NCBI GenBank assembly: GCA_050732575.1
Contig: JBOHRF010000205.1
Location: 1 to 9,064 of the forward strand
Source of the DNA: JBBDWZ01 sp050732575
GTDB lineage: Bacteria > Gemmatimonadota > Gemmatimonadetes > Longimicrobiales > RSA9
Direction of reading: 5' to 3'
DNA: 9,064 nucleotides
The translations under genes were made by a program, and so were the position numbers. Shown here in pieces: positions 1 to 6,662 of this stretch; position 1 is the first letter of the stretch; each line of letters begins with the position of its first letter. The notes under the pieces were generated by a model. It worked only from the letters and a program-made list of their open reading frames with translations. It was not told where the DNA came from and made no database searches.

Positions 1-99
1 CGCCCGATACGCCCGATACGCCCGATACGCCCGATACGCCCGATACGCCCGATACGCCCGATACGCCCGACACGCCCGACACGCCCGACACGCCCGTAA
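1..99. repeat. 9-bp tandem minisatellite (CGCCCGATA)n next to the kinase gene
   Basis: There are seven perfect copies of CGCCCGATA, then three of CGCCCGACA and a final variant CGCCCGTAA. The array runs off the left edge, so its full length is unknown. The unit is three codons long, so the array is open in all forward frames. It reads as Arg-Pro-Ile/Thr ending at TAA 97-99, as Ala-Arg-Tyr/His ending at TAA 104-106, or as Pro-Asp-Thr running on to TGA 192-194. Only in the Pro-Asp-Thr frame is the T-to-C unit variant synonymous (GAT/GAC). It could be the low-complexity C-terminal tail of an upstream gene or simply a noncoding array. The kinase ATG lies 9 bp beyond its end. Confidence 0.95.
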
Positions 100-108
100 C
101 GAGTAAGC

Positions 109-1209
109 ATGAATCCAACGCGGGAATCCCAGCTGCTTCGTTGGGGCATCGTCTTTGGACTGTGGACGCTGCTCGGGTTGTTCTTTGCCAGTGAAACGTT
201 CTTCGCACTGGGACTGGCCGGCCGGCCCATCACCTGGGGTCAGGCGCTGATCTATGAATTGCCGGGCTGGTACATCTGGGCGCTTTTTGCACCCGCCATC
301 GTGTGGCTCAGCGCGCACGTCCGGTTCGAGCGGCCGCGCATCGTGTTTGCCGTGTTGTTCCATGGCACGGCCAGCGCGTTGTTCTCGATCATGCAGCTGA
401 CGTTGGAAACCGCGGTCACGCGCACCTTGCAGCCGGCCGGCGCCAATGCGCCCGGTTTCACGCAGTCCCTGCAATTTGTTCTCGAGACCGGCTCTCACTT
501 CAACCTGATTGCCTACTGGGGCGTGCTGTGCGCCAGCTATGCGCTCGGTTTTTATCGCCGCAGTCAGCAGCGCGACCTGCGCGCGCTGCAATTGGAGGCA
601 AGGCTGGCGCAAGCACGTTTGCAGGTACTCGAAATGGAGCTGCAGCCGCACTTCCTGTTCAACACGTTGAATGCGCTTTCAGCCATGGTGCACAAGGATC
701 CGGATGGCGCGGAGCGCATGATTGCGCGGCTGGGTGATCTGTTGCGGCTCACATTGGATCGGTCGGCCCAGCAGGAGGTCACACTCGGACAGGAGCTCGA
801 GCTGCTCAATCGTTATGTCGAGATCGAGCAGACTCGCTTCCGCGACCGGTTGGCTGTGCACCTGAATGTCGAGCCCGATACACTGGCCGCGCGTGTGCCT
901 CGCCTGCTGCTGCAGCCCATCGTAGAGAATGCCATACGTCATGGCGTGGCGCAGAGCGTCTCCGCCGGCCGCATCGATGTGGAGGCCAGCCGTAGGGCCG
1001 ACGATCTGGTGCTGCGCGTGGCCGACAACGGCCCCGGTCTGCGCGATCGCCCGCTCCAGCCCGGCATTGGCCTCAGCAACACGCGCGAACGGCTGCAGCA
1101 GTTGTACCGCGCGCAGCAGCGCCTGGAACTGCACGACCGCCCCGAAGGTGGACTCACGGTCACGGTGGCCATCCCATTCCGCGAACAGCCGGAGGACACC
1201 GATGACTAA
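109..1209 (+). CDS. LytS/YehU-family membrane sensor histidine kinase
   Basis: This is a 366-residue sensor kinase that should autophosphorylate and pass phosphate to the LytTR regulator encoded immediately downstream. About four hydrophobic segments (roughly residues 11-36, 47-69, 77-98 and 131-148) form an N-terminal membrane sensor with no recognisable ligand domain. A helical stretch (150-177) leads to the His_kinase domain, with QPHFLFNTLNAL at 179-190 and the phospho-acceptor His181. The ATPase part shows an N box (PIVENAIRHG, 270-279), a G1 box DNGPG (306-310) and a G2 box GIGLSN (319-324), so all catalytic elements look intact. The start at 109 has only a weak GAG five bases upstream. 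The stop overlaps the next gene by 8 bp, indicating a translationally coupled operon. The signal sensed cannot be told from the sequence. Confidence 0.95.
   Translation: MNPTRESQLLRWGIVFGLWTLLGLFFASETFFALGLAGRPITWGQALIYELPGWYIWALFAPAIVWLSAHVRFERPRIVFAVLFHGTASALFSIMQLTLETAVTRTLQPAGANAPGFTQSLQFVLETGSHFNLIAYWGVLCASYALGFYRRSQQRDLRALQLEARLAQARLQVLEMELQPHFLFNTLNALSAMVHKDPDGAERMIARLGDLLRLTLDRSAQQEVTLGQELELLNRYVEIEQTRFRDRLAVHLNVEPDTLAARVPRLLLQPIVENAIRHGVAQSVSAGRIDVEASRRADDLVLRVADNGPGLRDRPLQPGIGLSNTRERLQQLYRAQQRLELHDRPEGGLTVTVAIPFREQPEDTDD
1191..1196 (+). promoter_or_regulatory. Ribosome binding site that fixes the response-regulator start
   Basis: GGAGGA lies five bases before the ATG at 1202, inside the 3' end of the histidine kinase gene. 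The same open frame extends back to 929, but only the 1202 start has a strong Shine-Dalgarno sequence and gives a receiver domain beginning at the normal place. Confidence 0.85.
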
Positions 1210-1975
1210 TCCGATCCGTGCGCTGATTGCCGATGATGAGCCGCTCGCGCGTGAGCGCATTCGCGATCTGCTGGACGCCGAGCACGACATCGAAGTCATT
1301 GCCGAGTGCGCCGATGGCCGCAGTGCTGCCCAGGCACTGCGCCAGCACGCACCCGATCTGCTCTTCCTCGATGTGCAGATGCCCGAGCTGGATGGCTTCA
1401 GCGTGCTCGAGCAGGCCGATATGCCCGCACGCTTGTGCGTGATCTTCGTGACCGCATTCGATGAATACGCGCTGCGCGCCTTCAACGTGCATGCCGTCGA
1501 TTACCTGCTCAAGCCCTATGATCGCGATCGCTTCCAGGTCGCATTGCGCCGGGCGCGCACATTGTTGGCCGGTCAGGAGCAGGTCGATGCACGCAATCAG
1601 CTCCTGACCCTGCTGCACGAGCTGCGCGCCCACGCGCCCACCGGCACGCGCATCCCCATCAAGACCAATGGCCGCGTGATCTTCCTGCGGCCCGAGCAAA
1701 TCGACTGGCTGGAAGCCGCCGACAACTACGTACGCGTACACGCCGCCGCCGACTCCTATCTCGTGCGCGACACGCTCAACGAATTCGAGGCCCGCCTCGA
1801 TCCCGTGCGTTTCGCCCGCATACACCGAAGCACTATCGTCAACCTGGATCGCGTCAAAGAACTGCGCCCCCTCTTCCACGGCGAGTACTCCGTGCTGCTC
1901 GAGACGGGCACCCGCCTGACGCTCAGTCGCCGCTACCGCGACCGCCTCCAACATCGATTCGGCGACTGGCTCTAG
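1202..1975 (+). CDS. LytTR-family response regulator (LytR/AlgR type)
   Basis: This is a 257-residue two-component response regulator, the partner of the kinase encoded just upstream. The receiver domain (about residues 5-120) has the acidic pair Asp11/Asp12, the phospho-acceptor Asp57 in FLDVQMPELDG, Thr84 in FVTAFDEYA and Lys104 in YLLKPY. After a linker, a LytTR DNA-binding domain (about 149-253) shows the family pattern of IPIKTNGRVIFL, IDWLEAADNYVRVH, and FARIHRSTIVNLDRV. LytTR proteins bind direct repeats as dimers and usually activate membrane, cell-wall or peptide-related genes. The start at 1202 is supported by GGAGGA and by the 8-bp overlap with the kinase stop. The frame upstream of 1202 is only a shadow of the kinase gene. 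The target genes are unknown. The repeat-rich spacer that follows could hold sites, but this is speculative. Confidence 0.95.
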   Translation: MTNPIRALIADDEPLARERIRDLLDAEHDIEVIAECADGRSAAQALRQHAPDLLFLDVQMPELDGFSVLEQADMPARLCVIFVTAFDEYALRAFNVHAVDYLLKPYDRDRFQVALRRARTLLAGQEQVDARNQLLTLLHELRAHAPTGTRIPIKTNGRVIFLRPEQIDWLEAADNYVRVHAAADSYLVRDTLNEFEARLDPVRFARIHRSTIVNLDRVKELRPLFHGEYSVLLETGTRLTLSRRYRDRLQHRFGDWL

Positions 1976-1976
1976 A

Positions 1977-2047
1977 GAAGGAAAACCGTAAGAAAAACTG
2001 GAAGAAAAACCGTAAGAGAGAAAGAAACATCGTAAGAAAGTAAGAAT
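1977..2047. repeat. Purine-rich imperfect repeats containing CGTAAGA
   Basis: The sequence directly after the regulator stop is almost all A and G on the plus strand, in sharp contrast to its GC-rich surroundings. AAAACCGTAAGA occurs at 1982-1993 and 2006-2017 (24 bp apart). Degenerate copies follow, with CGTAAGA at 2031-2037 and GTAAGAA at about 2040-2046. Repeat expansion or a protein-binding array are both possible. Confidence 0.75.
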
Positions 2048-2062
2048 CGTCGAATTCGACCG

Positions 2063-2084
2063 GCGCACAGTCGCGCGCACAGTC
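2063..2084. repeat. Direct repeat GCGCACAGTC x2
   Basis: Two exact copies of the 10-mer GCGCACAGTC lie at 2063-2072 and 2075-2084, with a 12-bp period. The ACAGT core loosely resembles parts of LytTR operators, but the spacing is shorter than the roughly 21-bp period usual for LytTR half-sites. No function can be assigned with confidence. Confidence 0.6.
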
Positions 2085-2098
2085 TCTAGATCATGCCT

Positions 2099-2235
2099 GA
2101 ATTCCCGATCCCCGAAAGCCCGATCCCCAATCCCCGGTCCCGCCCCGAATTCTGTTCCCGGTCCCGCGCCCGATCCCTGATCCCTGATTCCCGAGTCCGT
2201 TCCACTCCCACTCCCGATCCCGCCCTCGCCCCTCG
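2099..2235. repeat. Degenerate GATYCCC heptamer repeat array
   Basis: This stretch consists of units such as GATCCCC, GATCCCT, GATTCCC, AATCCCC and GGTCCC, broken by short insertions, and is C-rich on the plus strand. Similar GATTCCC-type intergenic repeats are common in Xanthomonadales and some other GC-rich bacteria. On the opposite strand it yields spurious Gly/Arg/Asp/Ser-rich open frames. It lies directly upstream of the permease gene. Confidence 0.8.
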
Positions 2236-2310
2236 TTTCCGCCACTCACCCCATCGTTTTTGCTCCGTGCGCCGCGCTCGCTCCAACCTGCACGCGGAAA
2301 TCCAAGTTGC

Positions 2311-2316
2311 GGGAGA
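2311..2316 (+). promoter_or_regulatory. Ribosome binding site supporting a GTG start for the permease
   Basis: GGGAGA lies six bases before GTG 2323. An in-frame ATG at 2260 would add 21 residues of Arg/Pro-rich sequence unlike the family N-terminus and has no comparable site, so GTG is preferred. Confidence 0.7.
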
Positions 2317-2322
2317 AGCCGA

Positions 2323-3819
2323 GTGAACCTGTTCGTCAAGAAATCCACTGCGGAACTGAGAGCGGAAGCGGAGAGCGGCAAATTCAAGCGCGTGCTCGGG
2401 CCGGTGAATCTGACCACGCTCGGCATTGGCGCGATCATTGGCGCGGGCATCTTCGTGATGACCGGCACTGCGGCATCGCAGAACGCAGGGCCTGCGCTCG
2501 TCATCTCGATGCTCCTGGCGGGTGTGGCCTGCGCCTTTGCCGGGCTCTGTTATGCCGAGATGGCCAGCATGATTCCAGTGGCGGGCAGCGCGTACACGTA
2601 CGCGTATGCCACACTGGGCGAGTTAATGGCCTGGATCATCGGTTGGGATCTCATTCTCGAGTACTCGGTGAGCACCGCATCAGTGGCGGTTGGCTGGTCG
2701 GGCTACGCGGTTCGCTTCCTGAACAACCTGGGCATCCATCTGCCGCCCGAGCTGGCCGCACCGCGGGGCGCCGAGATGATGTTGGCCGATGGCACCTTTT
2801 ACGTCGGTGTGTTCAACCTGCCCGCTACTCTGGTAGTGCTGGCCGTCACGACGTTGCTGGTCATCGGAATGCGGGAATCCGCGCGCGTGAACACGACCAT
2901 CGTAATCATCAAGGTGGCCGTGTTGTTGATCTTCCTGGCGGTTGGCATCGGCCACGTGAATCCTGACAACTGGCAGCCGTTCGTGCCGCCCAATACCGGT
3001 GACTTTGGCCAGTTCGGGTGGAGCGGCGTGCTGCGTGGCGCGGGCGTGATCTTCTTTGCCTACATCGGATTTGATGCGGTGTCCACTACCGCACAGGAAG
3101 CGAAGAACCCGCAGCGCGATTTGCCTATCGGCATGCTGGCATCGCTGATCATCTGCACCGTGATCTACGTGGCGGTCGCGCTCGTGCTCACAGGCCTGGT
3201 GCGTTACGACCAGCTGGGCGTGCCCAATCCGGTCTCACTGGGTGTTGCCGCTACCGGCTATGACTGGCTCGAGCCGGTCATCAATGTAGGCGCAGTGGCG
3301 GGTCTCTCCAGTGTGATGCTGGTCAACTTGCTCGGCCAGTCGCGCATCTTCTTTTCCATGAGTCGCGATGGATTGCTGCCCGGCGTTTTCAAGCGCATGC
3401 ATCCACGCTTCAGGACGCCCTGGTTGGGCACCGCACTCACCGGCTCGTTGATCGCGCTGGCCGCCGGCATGGTCGACATCACAACACTCGGTCTGCTCAC
3501 CAGCATGGGCACACTCCTCGCCTTCGCTATTGTCTGTGCCGGTGTGCTCATCCTGCGCCGTACTGCGCCTGAACTGGAGCGGCCGTTCCGCGTGCCCGGC
3601 GCGCCCTGGACGCCGCTGCTGGGTGTGCTGTCCTGTTTGTATTTGATGATCGGCCTGCCGCCGCAAACCTGGGTGCGGCTCATCGTATGGCTGGTCATCG
3701 GTATGATCGTGTATATCGCATACGGCTATCGGTCGGCGGCCAGAATGCGGCGGGCGCAGGAGCTCGAGCGGAACCGCATCGACTCTGACGACTATGAGCC
3801 GACGCGCGTGGGCTACTGA
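2323..3819 (+). CDS. APC-superfamily amino acid permease (CAT-like)
   Basis: This is a 498-residue inner-membrane transporter predicted to import amino acids as a secondary transporter. The short cytoplasmic N-terminus (KKSTAELRAEAESG) is followed by the glycine-rich signature GIGAIIGAGIFVMTG (about residues 34-48) in the first transmembrane helix. The conserved FFAYIGFDAVSTTAQEAKNP segment (from about 243) forms the family's TM6 and loop, and RIFFSMSRDGLLP lies further on. About twelve hydrophobic segments are visible, the normal number for the family. The sequence best fits the cationic amino acid transporter branch (YhdG-like), but the substrate cannot be read from sequence. The 3' end overlaps the convergent methyltransferase gene by 7 bp. 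The gene follows the regulator operon on the same strand across a 347-bp spacer, so it is probably transcribed separately. Confidence 0.92.
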   Translation: MNLFVKKSTAELRAEAESGKFKRVLGPVNLTTLGIGAIIGAGIFVMTGTAASQNAGPALVISMLLAGVACAFAGLCYAEMASMIPVAGSAYTYAYATLGELMAWIIGWDLILEYSVSTASVAVGWSGYAVRFLNNLGIHLPPELAAPRGAEMMLADGTFYVGVFNLPATLVVLAVTTLLVIGMRESARVNTTIVIIKVAVLLIFLAVGIGHVNPDNWQPFVPPNTGDFGQFGWSGVLRGAGVIFFAYIGFDAVSTTAQEAKNPQRDLPIGMLASLIICTVIYVAVALVLTGLVRYDQLGVPNPVSLGVAATGYDWLEPVINVGAVAGLSSVMLVNLLGQSRIFFSMSRDGLLPGVFKRMHPRFRTPWLGTALTGSLIALAAGMVDITTLGLLTSMGTLLAFAIVCAGVLILRRTAPELERPFRVPGAPWTPLLGVLSCLYLMIGLPPQTWVRLIVWLVIGMIVYIAYGYRSAARMRRAQELERNRIDSDDYEPTRVGY

Positions 3820-4916
3820 ACTGCAGGTTTGCGCGCGATGACCAGGCCCGGCATGGGCGTGCTCGCATCATAGGCAAGCGCTTGAAGCTCGGGCACCAGC
3901 CGTGCCGATTGCCAGTGATCGACTTCCATTACGAGAGCGCCACCAGGACGCAGGAGTGGCCAGCTCGAACGCGCCAGTGTGCGTTGCAGGTCCAGGCCGT
4001 CGTTGCCCTCTCCGTGGATCGACCACTCGGGCCCGCGCCACTCCACACCGGTCAGCTGCGCATGCGCGCACACGGTACCCGGGATCCACGGTAAATTCGC
4101 TACGATGACGTGAACGCGCTCGCGCCAATCGGCGGGCACAACATCCAGCATCGCCCCTTTGAGAAAGCGAGCGTTGTGCACATGCAGGCGGCGCGCATTG
4201 CGGCGCGCATTGCGTACGGCCGCACCCGATATGTCGATACCCAGCACCTGCGCATCGCCGCGGCCCGCCGCCATCGCAATGGCCAGCGCGCCCGTGCCCG
4301 TGCCCACATCGATGATGAGAGGTTTGGCGATGCCTTCGACCTCCCACCACACGGCCTGCACTACGTTGGCTGACCAGTGGCCCGGCTTGAACACACCAGG
4401 ATCTACCTTGAGGTCGAGATCCATGAAGGAGAAACGGTACGAGCGGCCGCGCAGCAGCTCGCGCAGGGCGCGGTAGCGATGGCGTAACTGCGGCTCCGGG
4501 CGGTTTGCATCAACTGGCGGTGGTGCGTACGCATCCGAGATCAACTCGATGACAATGGCTTCCCGGTCGAAGCGGGTTGCGCGTTGGCCGTTCCTTCGCC
4601 AACGAGCAAACCAGGAAGCGCGTTCGCGCCAACCTGCCGCCCGAAGCTCTCGAGCCGCATGGTCCAGCGTCGATGACGGCACGCGCAATACCGCGTCCGG
4701 ACTGCCCGGCTTCTGCAGCTTCACCTCGACCAGGTTCGGCCTGTGCACCACGGTGTGCGCAATGCCCGCCGCCTCGAGCACCATGAGTGCGTTGCGCACT
4801 ACGCTCTCCGCGTGCAGTTGGCGCGCGGCCGCCAGTCGCAAGAGCCACTCGGGCTCGGCCTCGGCCCCGGCTGCGGCTGCGGCCGCGGCCGCGGCTGCCG
4901 ACGACAGTTGCTTCAT
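3813..4916 (-). CDS. PrmC/HemK-like class I SAM-dependent methyltransferase
   Basis: This 367-residue protein has a C-terminal Rossmann methyltransferase domain (about residues 170-365). Motif I is IIDVGTGTGALAIAMA (201-216), the acidic residue ending beta-2 is Asp228 (VLGIDIS), and the substrate motif is NLPW (274-277) in IVANLPWIPG. The (N/D)PP(Y/F/W)-type motif is typical of enzymes that methylate a planar nitrogen, such as glutamine in release factors (PrmC) or an RNA base, but here Leu replaces the first Pro. The roughly 165-residue N-terminal part is longer than, and unlike, the PrmC helical domain. It begins with ten alanines (7-16) encoded by a GCN repeat. The true target is therefore unclear. 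The start at 4916 lacks a strong ribosome site, and a later start beyond the alanine tract is possible. The gene is convergent with the permease and divergent from the lipoprotein gene. Confidence 0.85.
   Translation of the reverse strand: MKQLSSAAAAAAAAAAGAEAEPEWLLRLAAARQLHAESVVRNALMVLEAAGIAHTVVHRPNLVEVKLQKPGSPDAVLRVPSSTLDHAARELRAAGWRERASWFARWRRNGQRATRFDREAIVIELISDAYAPPPVDANRPEPQLRHRYRALRELLRGRSYRFSFMDLDLKVDPGVFKPGHWSANVVQAVWWEVEGIAKPLIIDVGTGTGALAIAMAAGRGDAQVLGIDISGAAVRNARRNARRLHVHNARFLKGAMLDVVPADWRERVHVIVANLPWIPGTVCAHAQLTGVEWRGPEWSIHGEGNDGLDLQRTLARSSWPLLRPGGALVMEVDHWQSARLVPELQALAYDASTPMPGLVIARKPAVQ
4188..4211. repeat. In-frame 12-bp tandem duplication inside the methyltransferase gene
   Basis: GCGGCGCGCATT occurs twice back to back. 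On the coding (minus) strand it gives a repeated Asn-Ala-Arg-Arg at about residues 236-243, just after the SAM-binding acidic residue. This looks like a small in-frame duplication in a basic helix. Confidence 0.7.
4869..4898. repeat. GCN repeat encoding ten consecutive alanines
   Basis: A run of GGCTGC and GGCCGC hexamers on the plus strand encodes Ala7-Ala16 of the methyltransferase on the minus strand. Such a tract is prone to slippage and probably varies in length between strains. It also makes the exact start codon uncertain. Confidence 0.8.
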
Positions 4917-5304
4917 CGCACATGTTCGAGAGCGTTGTAAGCGCCGGCCACTACACGGTCAGCCGAAGTAACTGCGGGCGAAAGGGCGACACCGGCACCC
5001 TTCCTGGACCGGTTGTCGAGAAAAAGCAAGAAAGCAACTGTCGTCCGCACCCCCTGTACCGCAACATGCCCATGCCAGTGCAAAACGTTACACTGGGGAC
5101 CGCTCGGGCGGGGCTTTTTCATCACCTCGCCCACCCAATCAGCGGGCCCGCGTGAAGGTCGTGGGCTTCGTCCATCTCGTTGTTAGACCAAACTTTACCC
5201 AGATAGGTAACGCGTGCCATTTCTATCCCCGCAGGCGACCGCGCCCGTCTGGAATCCTCCTTGCCCTGAATACTGCCCTCCCCGGTAAAACCACTGGAGA
5301 CATC
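4917..5304. other. Divergent intergenic region between methyltransferase and lipoprotein genes
   Basis: These 388 bases should contain the promoters of both flanking genes. I see no consensus sigma70 promoter. TTGTTA followed 17 bases later by ATAGGT (5180-5208 region) is the nearest match for the plus strand, and it is poor. A short GC hairpin, CCGC-TCGG-GCGG (5100-5111), is followed by five T residues (5115-5119) and resembles a weak terminator, but no gene ends there. The lipoprotein frame is open back to GTG 5152 without looking like coding sequence. No RNA gene is recognisable. Confidence 0.55.
5296..5300 (+). promoter_or_regulatory. Ribosome binding site deciding the lipoprotein start
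   Basis: GGAGA lies four bases before ATG 5305. Starting there puts a textbook lipoprotein signal peptide at the N-terminus, whereas the upstream GTG 5152 would bury it behind 51 extra residues. Confidence 0.75.
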
Positions 5305-6570
5305 ATGTCGAGAGCGAAGGCGCTCTTGCTGTTGCTGGCCGTGCCGCTGGCCGCCTGTGAGGATCCGACCGCGCCCGCCATAGCGCCCGCTGAGGTGCCG
5401 AACCTGGCGCTGGTGGACCGCGGCGTTGCCTACACGCAGATCGATGCTCAGGTACAGCGGCTGTACGACTTCAACAATTGCCTGACCGGCATCGCGCCCT
5501 ACTCGGGCTGGACGGACTGTCAGGCCGCCGACATGACGTACGATGCGGCATCGCAGGCCAACTACGAGCTCAGCACGGTTTTCATTGCGGGTATGACCAC
5601 GTCGAAGTCGCAGGCCCTCTCGGCCATGAACCAATACCTCGCATTGCTCGACCAGGCCTACGGCGGTGGTCGGTTGTCCTGTCGCGGGCTGTACGCAACG
5701 CGTGCATTGGCCGTCAACCTGCGCACCATCATCAACGCCATCGCGCCCGGTGTTCCGGTAGATCTGACGAGCATGCCACAACCATTGAATGCGCCGCTCT
5801 GGACGTTGCAGCTCTTTGCCGGCGCCAACAATGGTGGCACAGCATGCGGTCCGGCACCTGCTTCGGCGTTTCCCAGCGCAGGTGGGTTCACGTTGCTGGC
5901 GCTGAACACCAGTTGCTCGGACCGGCGGCGCAGTCTGGATCTCCGCCAGGACGAGTTCTACGGCATGAAAAACGCCCACTCGAACGCATCGCTGCGCATT
6001 CGTGGTGATGATGGCATCATCTTCGGCAGCCTGACCTACCGCTGTTCGCTCGATACGCAGGGCAGTTCCAATGGCTCGTATGGTTCGGGGCCGACGCTGG
6101 TCACGACCATCGTGTCTTCACCGCTTACTTTCAATCCCGCCACCGTGCCGTGCACGTACTCCAGGAGCGGCAACTGGAACCTGAACGACAACGGCCCCTG
6201 GTGGGTGGGCGGCAACTCGAACAGCCGGCGTCTGAATCCCGGCGTCTATTGCTCCACGGGCAACATTTCGCTCACGCGTGACGATGTGCAGGGTTCCGTG
6301 ACCCTGATCGCCGGCGGCCGGGTCGATACCAACGCCGACAGTCTCACACTGCGCGCCTTCCATTCGTCAGGCGTTCTGTTCCACGCCAACTCCGGCTCGT
6401 TGAGCGCAGTTGAAGTCGATGGCGATGATAATTCCTTTGCCGGCTATATCTACGTACCCGATGGCCGCATCGATGTGACCGGCCGTAACTTCACGCTAAA
6501 CGGCTCGGTGGTGGCCGAGCGCATCCGCCTCAACGTCGAGCGAACCACCTTCGTCACGCGCGACCCGTAG
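5305..6570 (+). CDS. Predicted lipoprotein with C-terminal beta-repeat (pilus-assembly/polymer-forming-like) domain
   Basis: This is a 421-residue exported protein of unknown function. Residues 1-18 form a lipoprotein signal peptide with Arg/Lys, a leucine-rich core and the lipobox LAAC, so Cys18 should be lipidated. The mature protein starts CEDPTAP. The N-terminal part (about 30-200) is unrecognised and probably helical. From about residue 215 the sequence resembles the repetitive beta domain seen in pilus-assembly (TadG/PilX-type) and polymer-forming-like proteins. It contains an AHSNASLRIRGDDG-type segment near 225-237, LNPGVYCSTGNISL at 310-323, FHSSGVLFHANSG from 352, then a GYIYVPDGRIDVTG segment and GSVVAERIRL at 400-409. 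Eight cysteines besides Cys18 suggest disulfides and an extracytoplasmic location. No catalytic motif is visible, and a surface or adhesive role is only inferred. The nucleotidyltransferase gene follows on the same strand after 92 bp, with a hairpin between them. Confidence 0.85.
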   Translation: MSRAKALLLLLAVPLAACEDPTAPAIAPAEVPNLALVDRGVAYTQIDAQVQRLYDFNNCLTGIAPYSGWTDCQAADMTYDAASQANYELSTVFIAGMTTSKSQALSAMNQYLALLDQAYGGGRLSCRGLYATRALAVNLRTIINAIAPGVPVDLTSMPQPLNAPLWTLQLFAGANNGGTACGPAPASAFPSAGGFTLLALNTSCSDRRRSLDLRQDEFYGMKNAHSNASLRIRGDDGIIFGSLTYRCSLDTQGSSNGSYGSGPTLVTTIVSSPLTFNPATVPCTYSRSGNWNLNDNGPWWVGGNSNSRRLNPGVYCSTGNISLTRDDVQGSVTLIAGGRVDTNADSLTLRAFHSSGVLFHANSGSLSAVEVDGDDNSFAGYIYVPDGRIDVTGRNFTLNGSVVAERIRLNVERTTFVTRDP

Positions 6571-6590
6571 CCGCGCCGAAAAGGCCCAGG

Positions 6591-6616
6591 GCGCGGTGCC
6601 GCCCACAGCACCGCGC
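6591..6616. other. Perfect 9-bp inverted repeat (hairpin) between lipoprotein and nucleotidyltransferase genes
   Basis: GCGCGGTGC (6591-6599) and GCACCGCGC (6608-6616) can form a 9-bp GC-rich stem with an 8-base loop, 21 bases after the lipoprotein stop. No T tract follows, so it is not a classical intrinsic terminator. It may act as a Rho-assisted terminator, an mRNA 3'-end stabiliser or an operator. Confidence 0.7.
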
Positions 6617-6662
6617 AACACCACACCTTTCCATGAGGCGCCGTCCAGGATAGCCTTGGCGC

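Larger units (their letters stand above)
1976..2322. other. Repeat-rich intergenic spacer between regulator and permease
   Basis: These 347 bases contain no convincing gene. From left to right they hold a purine-rich stretch with CGTAAGA repeats, a perfect 12-bp palindrome GTCGAATTCGAC (2049-2060), a pair of GCGCACAGTC direct repeats, and a long run of degenerate GATYCCC heptamers. An open frame 2093-2326 reads through the heptamers as a Pro/Ser/Arg-rich product. It has no ribosome site and looks like translated repeat. I see no clear rho-independent terminator for the regulator operon and no obvious sigma70 promoter for the permease. Confidence 0.8.

Noticed and set aside
1..99. CRISPR array
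   Set aside because: The units are contiguous 9-mers without unique spacers, so this is a minisatellite.
679..1485. Minus-strand open frame opposite the kinase/regulator junction
   Set aside because: It spans two well-supported plus-strand genes and has Ser/Arg/Ala-rich low-complexity composition with no family resemblance.
1160..2245. Long minus-strand open frame (361 codons) opposite the response regulator
   Set aside because: It is antisense to a clear LytTR regulator, has no recognisable domain, and its N-terminal part is translated heptamer repeat. It is a typical high-GC shadow frame.
2093..2326. 77-codon plus-strand frame ending in a GTGA overlap with the permease start
   Set aside because: The overlap looks like translational coupling, but the product is just the GATYCCC repeats translated (Pro/Ser/Arg-rich), and there is no ribosome site before ATG 2093.
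5100..5119. Short GC hairpin followed by five T residues, resembling an intrinsic terminator
   Set aside because: The stem is only four base pairs and no gene or recognisable RNA ends there, so I mention it only in the spacer description.
4913..5134. 73-codon minus-strand frame considered as a second small peptide or RiPP precursor
   Set aside because: It has no Y..P leader motif, no suitable core with Gly1 and an acidic residue at 7-9, and no ribosome site.
5152..5304. Upstream GTG start giving 51 extra residues on the lipoprotein
   Set aside because: It would place the signal peptide internally, and the ATG at 5305 has GGAGA in a good position.
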